Source of the DNA: Bacillota bacterium | GTDB lineage: Bacteria; Bacillota; Clostridia; Christensenellales; Aristaeellaceae | NCBI GenBank assembly: GCA_023425025.1 | Contig: JAFADG010000044.1 | Location: 1 to 64,000, forward strand | Reading direction: 5' to 3' | Length of the DNA: 64,000 nucleotides | In this document: positions 26,527-34,032 of the stretch, piece after piece | Position numbering within the stretch: position 1 is the stretch's first letter | Layout: each line of letters starts with the position of its first letter | Notes under the pieces: generated by a model | What the model was told of the DNA's origin: nothing | The model's input: only the letters and a program-made list of their open reading frames with translations | Database searches by the model: none | Position numbers and translations under genes: made by a program

Positions 26527-26556
26527 TCATGAATCTATCCACTCCCGTCATATAAT
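26527..26556 (+). promoter_or_regulatory. Possible sigma-E promoter of the spoIVF-like operon
   Basis: TCATGAAT (26527-26534), 14 bases, CATATAAT (26549-26556). The -10 fits the CATANNNT pattern of sigma-E, the mother-cell factor that transcribes spoIVF in Bacillus subtilis; the -35 is similar but not identical to the consensus. Located about 20 bases before the ATG. Confidence 0.5.
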
Positions 26557-26577
26557 TGGCAGAAAGGAGTGGATGTC

Positions 26578-27297
26578 ATGTCAAATCATCCTTTGCCCAA
26601 AGCGCAAGTGAAGCGGCCCATGCATGTGGTGAAACGTAAACCGCAGGCGGATGGGCCTGTTTCTGTTGCTCCCAAGGAGCCGGAAAAGAAAAAAAGGCTG
26701 GAATGGGTCACGCCCCAAAAGAAAAGCTTCGTGGAAAGCCTGACGCGCAACGTAGCCGTGGCCGCCGCGCTGCTGCTGTTTGTGGTGGCGGTACGCAACG
26801 CGGCTGCCCCGCAAACCCAGGATGTATTTACCGCCATACAGGACAGCGTGAATATGAATCTGGATGAAACGCTGGGGAAGCTTTCCTTCGTCAGCAATTT
26901 GCTGCCGGAGTCGGCGCTGGTTTTCTGGAACAATGAAGATGCTGTGCAGGTGACGGCGCCCGTCCACGGGGATATTGTGCATACCTTCACCGAGGAGGAG
27001 CCGTATGTCGGACTGCTGGGCGTATCCAATGACGTGCGCGCCGCCGCCGACGGGGAAGTGATGAATATCGCCCACGGCGACGGAGAGGAGCGTGTGGTCC
27101 GCGTACGCCACGAGGATGGCCTGGAGACGATCTATGGAAACCTTTCCCAGTGCTATGTGGCGGAAGGCGACCAGGTGTATGAAGGGGATATCATCGGAGA
27201 AACCGCCGACAAGCAGCCCGTGTACTTTGAGGTGCGCAAAAGCGGACGGTCTGTCGATCCTGTTCCTTTGATGAAGGAAGTGGTGGCTGTGCCGTGA
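26578..27297 (+). CDS. SpoIVFA-like membrane protein with degenerate M23 (LytM) domain
   Basis: A 239-residue protein: a basic cytoplasmic N-terminus (about 60 aa), one membrane helix (about 65-80), and an extracytoplasmic domain with the M23 fold (DVRAAADGEVMNIAHGDGEERVVRVRHEDGLETIYGNL). The zinc ligands of active M23 peptidases (HxxxD and HxH) are absent, as in SpoIVFA, which holds the SpoIVFB protease inactive until a forespore signal arrives. Start ATG 26578 has AAGGAG 8 bases upstream; GTG 26569 lies inside that site. The next gene encodes the M50 protease and overlaps by 4 bases, the spoIVFA-spoIVFB arrangement. Confidence 0.8.
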   Translation: MSNHPLPKAQVKRPMHVVKRKPQADGPVSVAPKEPEKKKRLEWVTPQKKSFVESLTRNVAVAAALLLFVVAVRNAAAPQTQDVFTAIQDSVNMNLDETLGKLSFVSNLLPESALVFWNNEDAVQVTAPVHGDIVHTFTEEEPYVGLLGVSNDVRAAADGEVMNIAHGDGEERVVRVRHEDGLETIYGNLSQCYVAEGDQVYEGDIIGETADKQPVYFEVRKSGRSVDPVPLMKEVVAVP

Positions 27298-28175
27298 AAG
27301 CACTGGAAATCAACAATACCAGGGTCCGCATCCATCCGCTGGCCCTTGTGGGCGCTGTCGTTTTTATTGGCATGGGGCAGGGGAGCGGCGTGCTTGCCGC
27401 GCTGCTGGCGCTGACCCTGCATGAATTGGCTCACATATTCACGGCAAAGGCATTCCGCCTGCCTGTGCCGGAGGTGGAGATCACTCCGTTTGGCGGCGTG
27501 GCGCATATGGAGGACATCAGCCAGGCCACGCCTGGGCAGCAGTTCCTCGTGGCGGCCGCAGGCCCTTTGATGAGCTGGATTTGCTGCCTTGTATGCGCAG
27601 GGCTTTTACAGCTTCAATGGGTTTCCATACAACAGATAGAGGGATTCCTCCGCTGGAACCTCTTGCTGCTTTGCTTCAACCTGCTGCCGGTGCTGCCCCT
27701 GGATGGCGGCCGCATGCTGCAGGCGGCGTTAACGCCTTTTATTGGATGGCAAAAAGCCATGCGGATTCTGGCAGCCGCAGGCATTTGCCTGGGCCTTGCC
27801 ATGAATTTGCTGGCCGTTTGGGGCGCCATACACGGAGCGGCAAATTTGACGCTGGTCATTACAGGCTGCTATTTGATGTATGCCGCCCACATCAGCCGCA
27901 CCATGTCCTCGCTTCAGTGCATACATGGGGTCATATCCAAAAAAACAAAGCTGGAGCGGGAGAAAACGCTTGCGGTGGAATGGCTTGGTGCTTCAGGGAA
28001 GGTTTGCGTTCAGGACCTGTATCGCAGAATGTCCCCGGGAAAATACCACAAAATCATCGTGCTGGACGATGACGGGCTGAAAAGCATAGGCGAGCTGGAT
28101 GACGGGGTACTCGTCAACGCGCTGCTGGATACGCCCCGGGATACGCTGGCGTCCGTTTTGGCGGCAAAAAAATAA
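27294..28175 (+). CDS. SpoIVFB-like site-2 (M50) intramembrane metalloprotease
   Basis: A 293-residue multi-pass membrane protease. HELAH (HExxH, about residues 44-48) and the downstream NLLPVLPLDGG provide the zinc ligands of the M50 family. The C-terminal ~95 residues look like a CBS-type regulatory domain (VCVQDLYRRMSPGKYHKIIVLDD), as in SpoIVFB, which cleaves pro-sigma-K in the mother cell. GTG start 27294 overlaps the upstream stop. A bidirectional terminator follows at 28174-28200. The pairing with the SpoIVFA-like gene makes a sporulation role likely. Confidence 0.85.
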   Translation: MKALEINNTRVRIHPLALVGAVVFIGMGQGSGVLAALLALTLHELAHIFTAKAFRLPVPEVEITPFGGVAHMEDISQATPGQQFLVAAAGPLMSWICCLVCAGLLQLQWVSIQQIEGFLRWNLLLLCFNLLPVLPLDGGRMLQAALTPFIGWQKAMRILAAAGICLGLAMNLLAVWGAIHGAANLTLVITGCYLMYAAHISRTMSSLQCIHGVISKKTKLEREKTLAVEWLGASGKVCVQDLYRRMSPGKYHKIIVLDDDGLKSIGELDDGVLVNALLDTPRDTLASVLAAKK

Positions 28176-28200
28176 AGACGCATTGTCCAATGCGTCTTTT
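28174..28200. terminator. Bidirectional terminator between spoIVFB-like gene and tRNA-Trp
   Basis: GACGCAT (28177-28183) pairs with ATGCGTC (28190-28196), with TTTT after it on + and A/T-rich sequence giving a T run on -. The + strand end serves the protease gene; the - strand end directly abuts the CCA of the tRNA. Confidence 0.8.
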
Positions 28201-28273
28201 GGCAGGGGCAGAAGGACTCGAACCCTCAACAAAGGTTTTGGAGACCCACGTGTTACCATTACACCATGCCCCT
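28200..28273 (-). tRNA. tRNA-Trp (anticodon CCA)
   Basis: A 74-base cloverleaf read on the - strand, ending in an encoded CCA (28200-28202). The acceptor stem AGGGGCA/TGCCCCT is perfect, D stem GTGT/ACAC, anticodon loop CTCCAAA with CCA at positions 34-36, T stem GAGGG/CCTTC. The outermost anticodon-stem pair is a T-T mismatch. The sequence is close to Bacillus tRNA-Trp as I remember it. It stands alone with its own consensus promoter, opposite to the flanking genes. Confidence 0.95.
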
Positions 28274-28291
28274 TTGTGCCGAACGAATTAT

Positions 28292-28320
28292 ATTATATCC
28301 TGCTTAAGACATGCTGTCAA
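28292..28320 (-). promoter_or_regulatory. Consensus promoter of tRNA-Trp
   Basis: On the - strand TTGACA (28315-28320), 17 bases, TATAAT (28292-28297): a perfect sigma-A promoter about 19 bases before the tRNA 5' end. Confidence 0.9.
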
Positions 28321-28352
28321 TACGGAATTTGGCTCTTGCATGGAAAAAAGGA

Positions 28353-28382
28353 TTGGATAATGATTCGGCGCTATGGTATAAT
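28353..28382 (+). promoter_or_regulatory. Promoter of proC-rnhA
   Basis: TTGGAT (28353-28358), 18 bases, TATAAT (28377-28382), about 26 bases before the ATG of proC. Confidence 0.7.
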
Positions 28383-28408
28383 CAGGATCGTGGAAAGGGG
28401 AAATGCTG

Positions 28409-29215
28409 ATGAAAATTGGTTTCCTCGGTGCCGGGAATATGGCCGGCGCCATCCTGCAGGGACTTATGAAAAGTGGTTTTGTACAAGGCACGGACGTTAT
28501 CATCTCCAGGCGCGATCCTGTAAAGCGGGCGGAGCTTGCCAAAGGCTATGGTGTTCTGGCTGCACAGGACAATTTTCACCTGGTGAAAGCCTGCGACGTC
28601 GTCGTATTGGCGGTCAAGCCATACTTTCTCAAACAGGTGATTGATGAAATCAAGCCCCACATCGGGGACAAGCCTGTGATCTCCATTGCGGCCGGGTGGA
28701 CGTTTGCCGCGCTTACAGAAGCCTTCGCGCCGTACATGCCGCCGGTTTTACGGGTATCGGTGAATACGCCGGTATTGGTAGGGGAAGGTTCCACCGTCTT
28801 CTGTGAAGAAACGACTTTTTCCGAAAATATGCTTTCCTGGGCCAGGGAAATGTTTGGGGCGCTGGGCACCGTGCGCACGCTGCCCGAGAGGCTCTTTGAC
28901 GCGGTGGTGGCCGTCAGCGGCAGCGGTGTGGCCTATGTATACACATTTATTGAGGCGCTGGGGGATGGCGCGGTCCGGCTGGGTTTGCCCAGGGATGTGG
29001 CCTATGAGCTGGCGGCCCAGACCATGATCGGCGCCGGAAAGATGGTGCTTGAAACAAAAGCGCATCCGGGCGCGTTGAAGGATGCCGTTTGCTCGCCGGC
29101 CGGCAGCACCATCGAAGCCATTTATGCGTTTGAAAAAAACGGCTTCCGCGGTATTGTGATGGCCGCTATGGATGCCTGTGCGGAAAAGCTGAAGAAAATG
29201 GCGGCATCCAAATGA
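28409..29215 (+). CDS. proC: Pyrroline-5-carboxylate reductase
   Basis: A 268-residue NAD(P)H-dependent enzyme for the last step of proline synthesis. N-terminal Rossmann motif GFLGAGNMAGA (about residues 4-14), the middle CDVVVLAVKP, and the C-terminal signature region around HPGALKDAVCSPAGSTIEA. ATG 28409 is preferred to ATG 28403 because AAAGGGG lies 8 bases upstream of it. Length normal. rnhA follows after 21 bases, so the two are probably co-transcribed. Confidence 0.95.
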   Translation: MKIGFLGAGNMAGAILQGLMKSGFVQGTDVIISRRDPVKRAELAKGYGVLAAQDNFHLVKACDVVVLAVKPYFLKQVIDEIKPHIGDKPVISIAAGWTFAALTEAFAPYMPPVLRVSVNTPVLVGEGSTVFCEETTFSENMLSWAREMFGALGTVRTLPERLFDAVVAVSGSGVAYVYTFIEALGDGAVRLGLPRDVAYELAAQTMIGAGKMVLETKAHPGALKDAVCSPAGSTIEAIYAFEKNGFRGIVMAAMDACAEKLKKMAASK

Positions 29216-29236
29216 CAAAAGGGGAGTTATATACGC

Positions 29237-29761
29237 ATGCAAAATGCCTCCGCACCGCTTAAGCTGGTGCAAATCTATACCGACGGCGCCTGTTCCGGCA
29301 ACCCCGGCCCCGGTGGCTGGGCCGCCATCCTGTGCTTTGGAGAGCATCGAAAAGAGGTATCCGGCTTTATGCCGGGCACGACCAACAACCGCATGGAATT
29401 GTTCGCGGCCATCAGCGGACTGGGAACGCTGAAAACGGCCTGCAAGGTGCAGTTGTATTCCGATTCTGCTTATCTTGTGAACGCCTTTGAAGAAAGGTGG
29501 ATCGACCGCTGGCAGGCCAACGGCTGGAAGACAGCCGGGGGACAACCGGTGGAGAACCAGGACCTTTGGCGGCTTTTGCTGCATCAAACCAAAAAGCATC
29601 AGGTGACGTTTCACAAAGTAAAGGGTCATGCCGATCATCCGGAAAACAACCGGTGCGACGAGATGGCCAGAGGTCAAATACAGGAGTATCTGCGCATCAA
29701 TGGCCAGGCTGTTGAATCCGCGCCCGCACCGGTTGCAGCTGAAAAGAAAGAAGCAAAGTGA
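29237..29761 (+). CDS. rnhA: Ribonuclease HI
   Basis: A 174-residue RNase H type 1 that removes RNA from RNA-DNA hybrids. The catalytic acidic residues appear in order: IYTDGACSGNPGPGG (Asp), RMELFA (Glu), LYSDSAYLVNA (Asp) and a C-terminal Asp in ENNRCDEMA. There is a 20-residue acidic/alanine-rich tail beyond the fold. ATG 29237. Last gene before a 348-base gene-free stretch. Confidence 0.95.
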   Translation: MQNASAPLKLVQIYTDGACSGNPGPGGWAAILCFGEHRKEVSGFMPGTTNNRMELFAAISGLGTLKTACKVQLYSDSAYLVNAFEERWIDRWQANGWKTAGGQPVENQDLWRLLLHQTKKHQVTFHKVKGHADHPENNRCDEMARGQIQEYLRINGQAVESAPAPVAAEKKEAK

Positions 29762-30109
29762 TGGCCGGGGGATGGGAACTTTCCTATCCCCAAGCAAATT
29801 GAAACTATTCGCGAAAGGATACTTTTACGAATAGTTTCATGCTAAAAACGGCTATGTTACTCATTCAAACGTGAATGCCTTCCTTTTGTGCTTCGCATGA
29901 CATTCTTCTGTTTATCTGTAGCGCCCCGCATTCGTTTTCTTGCCAAACCTTTTTCACAGTATATTTTCTGATTCCTTATCGCGTTTGCTGATCGTATGCA
30001 ATTTTCGAATAATTCGTGATCGCCATTGTGAGCGATTTTCTGCTGTCAGGACAAGCTTATCCCCTTACCGTGATCACAAAAAGCGCCTTGCTGACAAGGA
30101 GTTGTACCC
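29762..30109 (+). other. Gene-free stretch with several inverted repeats upstream of the recombinase gene
   Basis: No credible gene. It holds a 10-base-pair hairpin (29768-29791, GGGGATGGGA paired with TCCTATCCCC), the long inverted repeat at 29800-29839, a short one (CATTCA 29862-29867 with TGAATG 29872-29877), the palindrome CGAATAATTCG (30006-30016), and ATCGC/GCGAT (30020-30037) followed by a T-rich run. It is more AT-rich than its surroundings. The stretch lies directly upstream of an XerS-like recombinase gene, where single-recombinase Xer systems often have their dif site. Confidence 0.6.
29800..29839. repeat. Perfect 12-base inverted repeat with nested stem
   Basis: TGAAACTATTCG (29800-29811) is matched exactly by CGAATAGTTTCA (29828-29839), with 16 bases between. 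Inside, AAAG (29814-29817) and CTTT (29822-29825) can pair as well. No T run follows, so it is a poor terminator. Candidates are a recombinase binding site or a protein operator. Confidence 0.75.
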
Positions 30110-31222
30110 ATGCAATCGGATTATCAGAAGCATATCAACGAAAAGCGCATGGAGTTGATCCGTCAGGTTGCCAAGGAACTGCCCAGGGCCTGCGGTGATT
30201 TTTTGCGCGCCATCAGCACGACGACCAGCACGCTGACCAGGCTGGCGTACGCGTATGACCTGCGCATCTTCTTTACTTTTTTGACGACGGAGCTTCCGGA
30301 ATACAATCATACGGATATACGTAATTTTCAGGACAATGATATGAATCATATCACCCAACGGGATCTGGAACAATATGTTGAATATTTAACAATGTATTAT
30401 CGGAATATGGATGCGGAAAATGACGAAAAATGGATTTCCAAGCCGATTTATAATCATGAGCTTGGGATCATGCGAAAGCTGTCCACCCTTCGCTCCTTCT
30501 TCGAATACATGTTTTCCAGCAGCCGCATTTCCTCCAATGTGACCACGTTGGTTCCCCTGCCCAAGCTGCACGCCAAGCCGATTTTGCGTTTGGAGGAAAA
30601 AGAAATCGATAAAATGCTGTCCATCGTGCAAAGCGGTGAAAAACTCTCCGACCGGCAGCAAAAGTTTCAGGCGCTGACCCGGGCCCGGGATTATGCCATG
30701 CTGTGCCTGTTTCTGGGTACCGGCATCCGTGTCAGCGAATGCATTGGGATCGATTTGGAGGATATCGATTTTGCCCAAAATGCCTTCCTGGTCACGCGAA
30801 AAGGCGGAAATCAGGTGATGCTGTATTTCCCCCAGGAAGTGGCTGACGCGCTGAGCGCTTACCTTGGGGAAAGGAAAGCCATGACTCCCCTTCCGGGCCA
30901 TGAGCAAGCGCTGTTCCTGTCCTTGCAAAAGCGCCGGATCACCCAGCGGGCGGTACAAAATCTGGTCAAGAAATATGCCCTTCTTGCCGCGCCGCTGAAG
31001 AAGCGAATCAGCCCCCACAAGCTGCGCAGCACCTTTGGCACCAATTTGTATCATGAAACAGGCGATATTTATCTTGTAGCGGATGTGTTGGGCCATGCGG
31101 ATGTGAATACCACCAGGAAGCACTATGCCGCCATGACGGAGCTGAGGCGCAAGGAGGCGGCGCAATACGTGCGGCTGCCTGAGAAAAAAAAGACGCCGGA
31201 ACCGGAAGATGAAGAGAAGTAA
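30110..31222 (+). CDS. XerS-like tyrosine recombinase
   Basis: A 370-residue site-specific recombinase. The catalytic set is complete: Arg207 (GTGIRVSE), Lys231 (TRKGG), His303 and Arg306 (PHKLR), His329 (LGHADV), Tyr339 (KHYAAM). The N-terminal SAM-like domain (about 30-150) is longer than in XerC/XerD (about 300 aa) and matches the single-protein XerS type of about 356 aa, which resolves chromosome dimers in streptococci. The C-terminal 20 residues are charged. No integrase-associated phage genes are nearby, so a housekeeping role is more likely than a mobile element. AAGGAG before ATG 30110; lexA lies 113 bases downstream. Confidence 0.85.
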   Translation: MQSDYQKHINEKRMELIRQVAKELPRACGDFLRAISTTTSTLTRLAYAYDLRIFFTFLTTELPEYNHTDIRNFQDNDMNHITQRDLEQYVEYLTMYYRNMDAENDEKWISKPIYNHELGIMRKLSTLRSFFEYMFSSSRISSNVTTLVPLPKLHAKPILRLEEKEIDKMLSIVQSGEKLSDRQQKFQALTRARDYAMLCLFLGTGIRVSECIGIDLEDIDFAQNAFLVTRKGGNQVMLYFPQEVADALSAYLGERKAMTPLPGHEQALFLSLQKRRITQRAVQNLVKKYALLAAPLKKRISPHKLRSTFGTNLYHETGDIYLVADVLGHADVNTTRKHYAAMTELRRKEAAQYVRLPEKKKTPEPEDEEK

Positions 31223-31250
31223 GCTTTTTTGATGCGGTCCGTCCATATAG

Positions 31251-31264
31251 CGAACAAATGTTTG
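31251..31264. promoter_or_regulatory. LexA (SOS) box upstream of lexA
   Basis: CGAACAAATGTTTG matches the Gram-positive LexA box CGAACRNRYGTTYG fully. It lies 7 bases before the -35 element of lexA, fitting autoregulation. Confidence 0.85.
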
Positions 31265-31271
31265 ATTTTTG

Positions 31272-31300
31272 TTGCAATCGTATTCTTCCTATGATATACT
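31272..31300 (+). promoter_or_regulatory. Promoter of lexA
   Basis: TTGCAA (31272-31277), 17 bases, TATACT (31295-31300), 35 bases before the ATG. Confidence 0.75.
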
Positions 31301-31335
31301 TACAATAAATTAACATAATGTAAGGCGGTGTCGCC

Positions 31336-31944
31336 ATGAAAAAACCCCGGGGCGATAATCAGCAAAAGATATTGGAATTCATCAAATCCGAGGTGCAGAC
31401 CAAGGGCTATCCCCCATCCGTCCGCGAAATCGGTGACGCGGTAGGGCTGAAATCCACTTCCACCGTTCACGGTCATTTGACTAGGCTGGAGAAAAAGGGC
31501 TTACTGCACAGGGACTCTATGAAGCCCCGTGCCATGGAGGTATTGGGAGAGGAATTGTTTCCCCGCGTTTCCGCCATTACTGTGCCTTTGGTTGGCCGGG
31601 TCACAGCCGGGCTGCCTATATTGGCGGAAGAAAACATTGAAGAGAACATCGCATTGCCGGAAAGCCTTGTTGGCGAAGGCACGTTTTTTGTATTGCACGT
31701 AAAGGGCGAAAGCATGATTACCGCCGGTATCATGGATGGCGACTATGTGGTGGTCCGCCAGCAGCCTGACGCGCGCAACGGTGAAATCGTCGTTGCCATG
31801 ATCGAAGACGAAGCCACCGTAAAGCGTTTTTACAAAGAAAACGGCATTTTCCGCCTGCAGCCGGAAAACCCGACAATGAAGCCGATCCTTGTGCCGGAAG
31901 TGACCATTTTGGGCAAGGTGGTGTCCCTTTTCCGCCGTTTGTAA
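31336..31944 (+). CDS. lexA: LexA repressor, SOS response
   Basis: A 202-residue transcription repressor. The N-terminal winged helix (GYPPSVREIGDAVGLKSTSTVHGHL, split as residues about 24-48) binds the SOS box; the self-cleavage site is Ala91-Gly92 (RVTAGLP); the catalytic dyad is Ser126 (GESM) and Lys163 (TVKRF). RecA-ssDNA triggers cleavage. A LexA box upstream indicates autorepression. Start ATG 31336, SD AAGGCGG. A good terminator follows. Confidence 0.97.
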   Translation: MKKPRGDNQQKILEFIKSEVQTKGYPPSVREIGDAVGLKSTSTVHGHLTRLEKKGLLHRDSMKPRAMEVLGEELFPRVSAITVPLVGRVTAGLPILAEENIEENIALPESLVGEGTFFVLHVKGESMITAGIMDGDYVVVRQQPDARNGEIVVAMIEDEATVKRFYKENGIFRLQPENPTMKPILVPEVTILGKVVSLFRRL

Positions 31945-31977
31945 CAGCCTAAATTCGAGCTTGTCATAATATTATCA

Positions 31978-32002
31978 CCGGGGCTTTGCGGCTCCGGTTT
32001 TT
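31978..32002 (+). terminator. Rho-independent terminator after lexA
   Basis: CCGGGGC pairs with GCTCCGG (one weak pair) around a short loop, followed by six T. Confidence 0.85.
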
Positions 32003-32096
32003 TGTTTATGAAACCAATAGCTATGAAATGTGTCAACTGGGCAAATGTCTGGTATATAAACCAAAACCATAAAAATATCAGGAAAGGGGTGCAACC

Positions 32097-32822
32097 ATGA
32101 ACCATCAGGAAGCAATGGAAGCCCGCGTATCCCGACGAAGTTACTTGCCGGCGCAGATTCCGCCCAAGCAGCTGCAGGCCTTGGAAGAAGTCATTCAAAC
32201 ATATAACCGGCAGTCCGGCCTCACGATGCAGCTGCTGAAGGATGGCCAAGATTTATTCTACGGGCTTCACAAGAGCTACGGCCTTTTTACAGGGGTCAAA
32301 ACCATCATACTGCTCAAGGGGAAAACGGCTGACCCCCACTTGAAGGAAAGGGCCGGCCTGTATGGAGAGCAGGTCGTATTGGAGGCCACGAAGCTGGGGC
32401 TTGGCACCTGCTGGGTAGGCGGCATCTACGACAAGCGCGGCATCCCTGTTCCGCTTCACAAAGGCGAATCCCCTATCTGCATCATCACTGCCGGCGTTTC
32501 GCCCAGGGAGAAAACGGTGCACGAAAAAATGGCGTATACCCTTGCCGGCAAAAACGGCAAGCCGCTGGAAAGCCTGTATCGGGCGGACATGGAACCGCCG
32601 GAATGGTTTTTAAGCGGCGTGATGGCCGCGTCACTCGCACCCTCCGACGCCAATGCACAGCCTGTAAGGTTCCAATACAAGTCCGGCGTTGTTACCGCGT
32701 CTGTGACCAGCGAAAGCGGCCTGCGCATGGTCGATTTGGGCATAGCAAAAGCCCACTTCGCATTGGCGGCAGCGGGCTATTTTGCATTTGGGAATAGGAG
32801 CGCTTTCACGAAAAAAGAATAA
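32097..32822 (+). CDS. Nitroreductase-family protein (TM1586 type)
   Basis: A 241-residue flavin reductase-like protein of the putative TM1586 nitroreductase family: the fold appears duplicated in one chain, with RVSRRSY at the start of the first half and a second, degenerate half (MAASLAPSDANAQPVRF). GLGTCWVGG is the typical FMN-site segment. The substrate is unknown. AAAGGGG before ATG 32097. It ends one base before the stop of the convergent rodA gene, so this is the meeting point of the two opposite gene runs. Confidence 0.8.
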   Translation: MNHQEAMEARVSRRSYLPAQIPPKQLQALEEVIQTYNRQSGLTMQLLKDGQDLFYGLHKSYGLFTGVKTIILLKGKTADPHLKERAGLYGEQVVLEATKLGLGTCWVGGIYDKRGIPVPLHKGESPICIITAGVSPREKTVHEKMAYTLAGKNGKPLESLYRADMEPPEWFLSGVMAASLAPSDANAQPVRFQYKSGVVTASVTSESGLRMVDLGIAKAHFALAAAGYFAFGNRSAFTKKE

Positions 32823-32823
32823 A

Positions 32824-34032
32824 CTACCGACTGTAGCGGTTTACACGAAGCTGCGGCGCATTGACGGCGGCCGAAAGGCTTCGGTTCTTGACCACATTCA
32901 GCACAAGACCCACGCCCGCCATGTTGGTGACCATGTTGGAGCCGCCATAGCTGAGCATGGGCAGCGGAATGCCTGTGATGGGCATCAGTCCCAAGGTCAT
33001 GGCAATATTCTGGAAAACATGGAACAGGAACATGGACATCACGCCGATGATGACCATTTGTCCAAACTTGTCCTGGGTGAACCTGGCCAGGTATAACATC
33101 CGCAGGATGATCAGCAGATAAATGAACAGGATCACGCTGCAGCCGATAAAACCAAAGGCCTCCCCGATGGTGGAAAAGATGAAATCCGTCCAGTCGGCAG
33201 GCACATAATCCAGTTGGCTCATGGAGCCGTCGACAAACATGCCGATGCCGCCAAGTCCCCCGGAACCAATGGCAATTTTTGATTGCGTCATCTGGTACGC
33301 GTCACCGGAGGAGTACATTTCAGGATTGAAAAACGATAGTATCCGCTGCAGCCGATAGCTGTCGCTGCCGCTGGCAACCGCTATGCCGTACACGAGCAAT
33401 ATGCCCAAAGCGCCGGCTGCCGCCATGCCAGCCAGTATCTTTATTTTGACACCGCCGAAATAAAGCAGGACGGCGAAAATAAAGACCATAACGATCAAGG
33501 ATCCCCATTCCCCTTGCAGTAGGATAATGATGGCCGGAAGCCCGAGGATCGACATGATACGGACAAAGTCCTTCCAGGTGGACATAGGCTCATTGTCCCT
33601 GGACATGATCCTGGCCATTACCAGAATCATGCCCAGCTTTACAAATTCTGAAGGCTGTATGGTATAACCCCAAATGATATCCATCCATGCCTTGACACCA
33701 CTGACCTGCGATGTGACCAGCACCAGGAACAAAAGAAACACGCTGATGTAATAAAAGAGCCTTGAAAGGAGCCGAAGGTTCTCATACCGGAAGGCAACGA
33801 TGACTCCAAGGATAATCGGCGATATCAGCAAAAAGATGGCTTGCCGGGAACCGTAGGTAGATTCAACAATATGGTTCAGCAGCGTCATCTCCGGCGCCGA
33901 GTTGACCTGATAGTTGGCAATCGTCACAGCCAGCACGCCAAAGATGGCAAGAATATATGTCAGTATGATCAGTGACAAGTCCAGGTGAGCCTTGGCCCGC
34001 CTGTTTTCAGTGATCATCATGTTCATGCCCAT
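32824..34032 (-). CDS. rodA: Rod-shape-determining protein RodA (SEDS peptidoglycan polymerase)
   Basis: A 402-residue SEDS-family membrane protein with about 10 membrane helices. The SEDS core shows SEFVKLGMILVMAR, the catalytic-loop region before DWTDFIFSTIGEAFGF (with QLDYVPADWTDF) and the C-terminal GIPLPMLSYGGSNM signature. RodA polymerises glycan strands together with a class B PBP (encoded two genes upstream). Location in the mre cluster makes it RodA rather than FtsW or SpoVE. It overlaps minD by 10 bases; last gene of the cluster. Confidence 0.93.
   Translation of the reverse strand: MGMNMMITENRRAKAHLDLSLIILTYILAIFGVLAVTIANYQVNSAPEMTLLNHIVESTYGSRQAIFLLISPIILGVIVAFRYENLRLLSRLFYYISVFLLFLVLVTSQVSGVKAWMDIIWGYTIQPSEFVKLGMILVMARIMSRDNEPMSTWKDFVRIMSILGLPAIIILLQGEWGSLIVMVFIFAVLLYFGGVKIKILAGMAAAGALGILLVYGIAVASGSDSYRLQRILSFFNPEMYSSGDAYQMTQSKIAIGSGGLGGIGMFVDGSMSQLDYVPADWTDFIFSTIGEAFGFIGCSVILFIYLLIILRMLYLARFTQDKFGQMVIIGVMSMFLFHVFQNIAMTLGLMPITGIPLPMLSYGGSNMVTNMAGVGLVLNVVKNRSLSAAVNAPQLRVNRYSR

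Noticed and set aside
29940..30158. 72-codon frame in the gap before the recombinase gene
   Set aside because: Overlaps the recombinase start, no good ribosome binding site, no recognisable sequence features.
30110..31222. Prophage or integrative element around the recombinase
   Set aside because: Flanking genes (rnhA, lexA) are chromosomal housekeeping genes, and there are no phage, relaxase or attachment-repeat signs; the tRNA-Trp is 2 kb away and intact.
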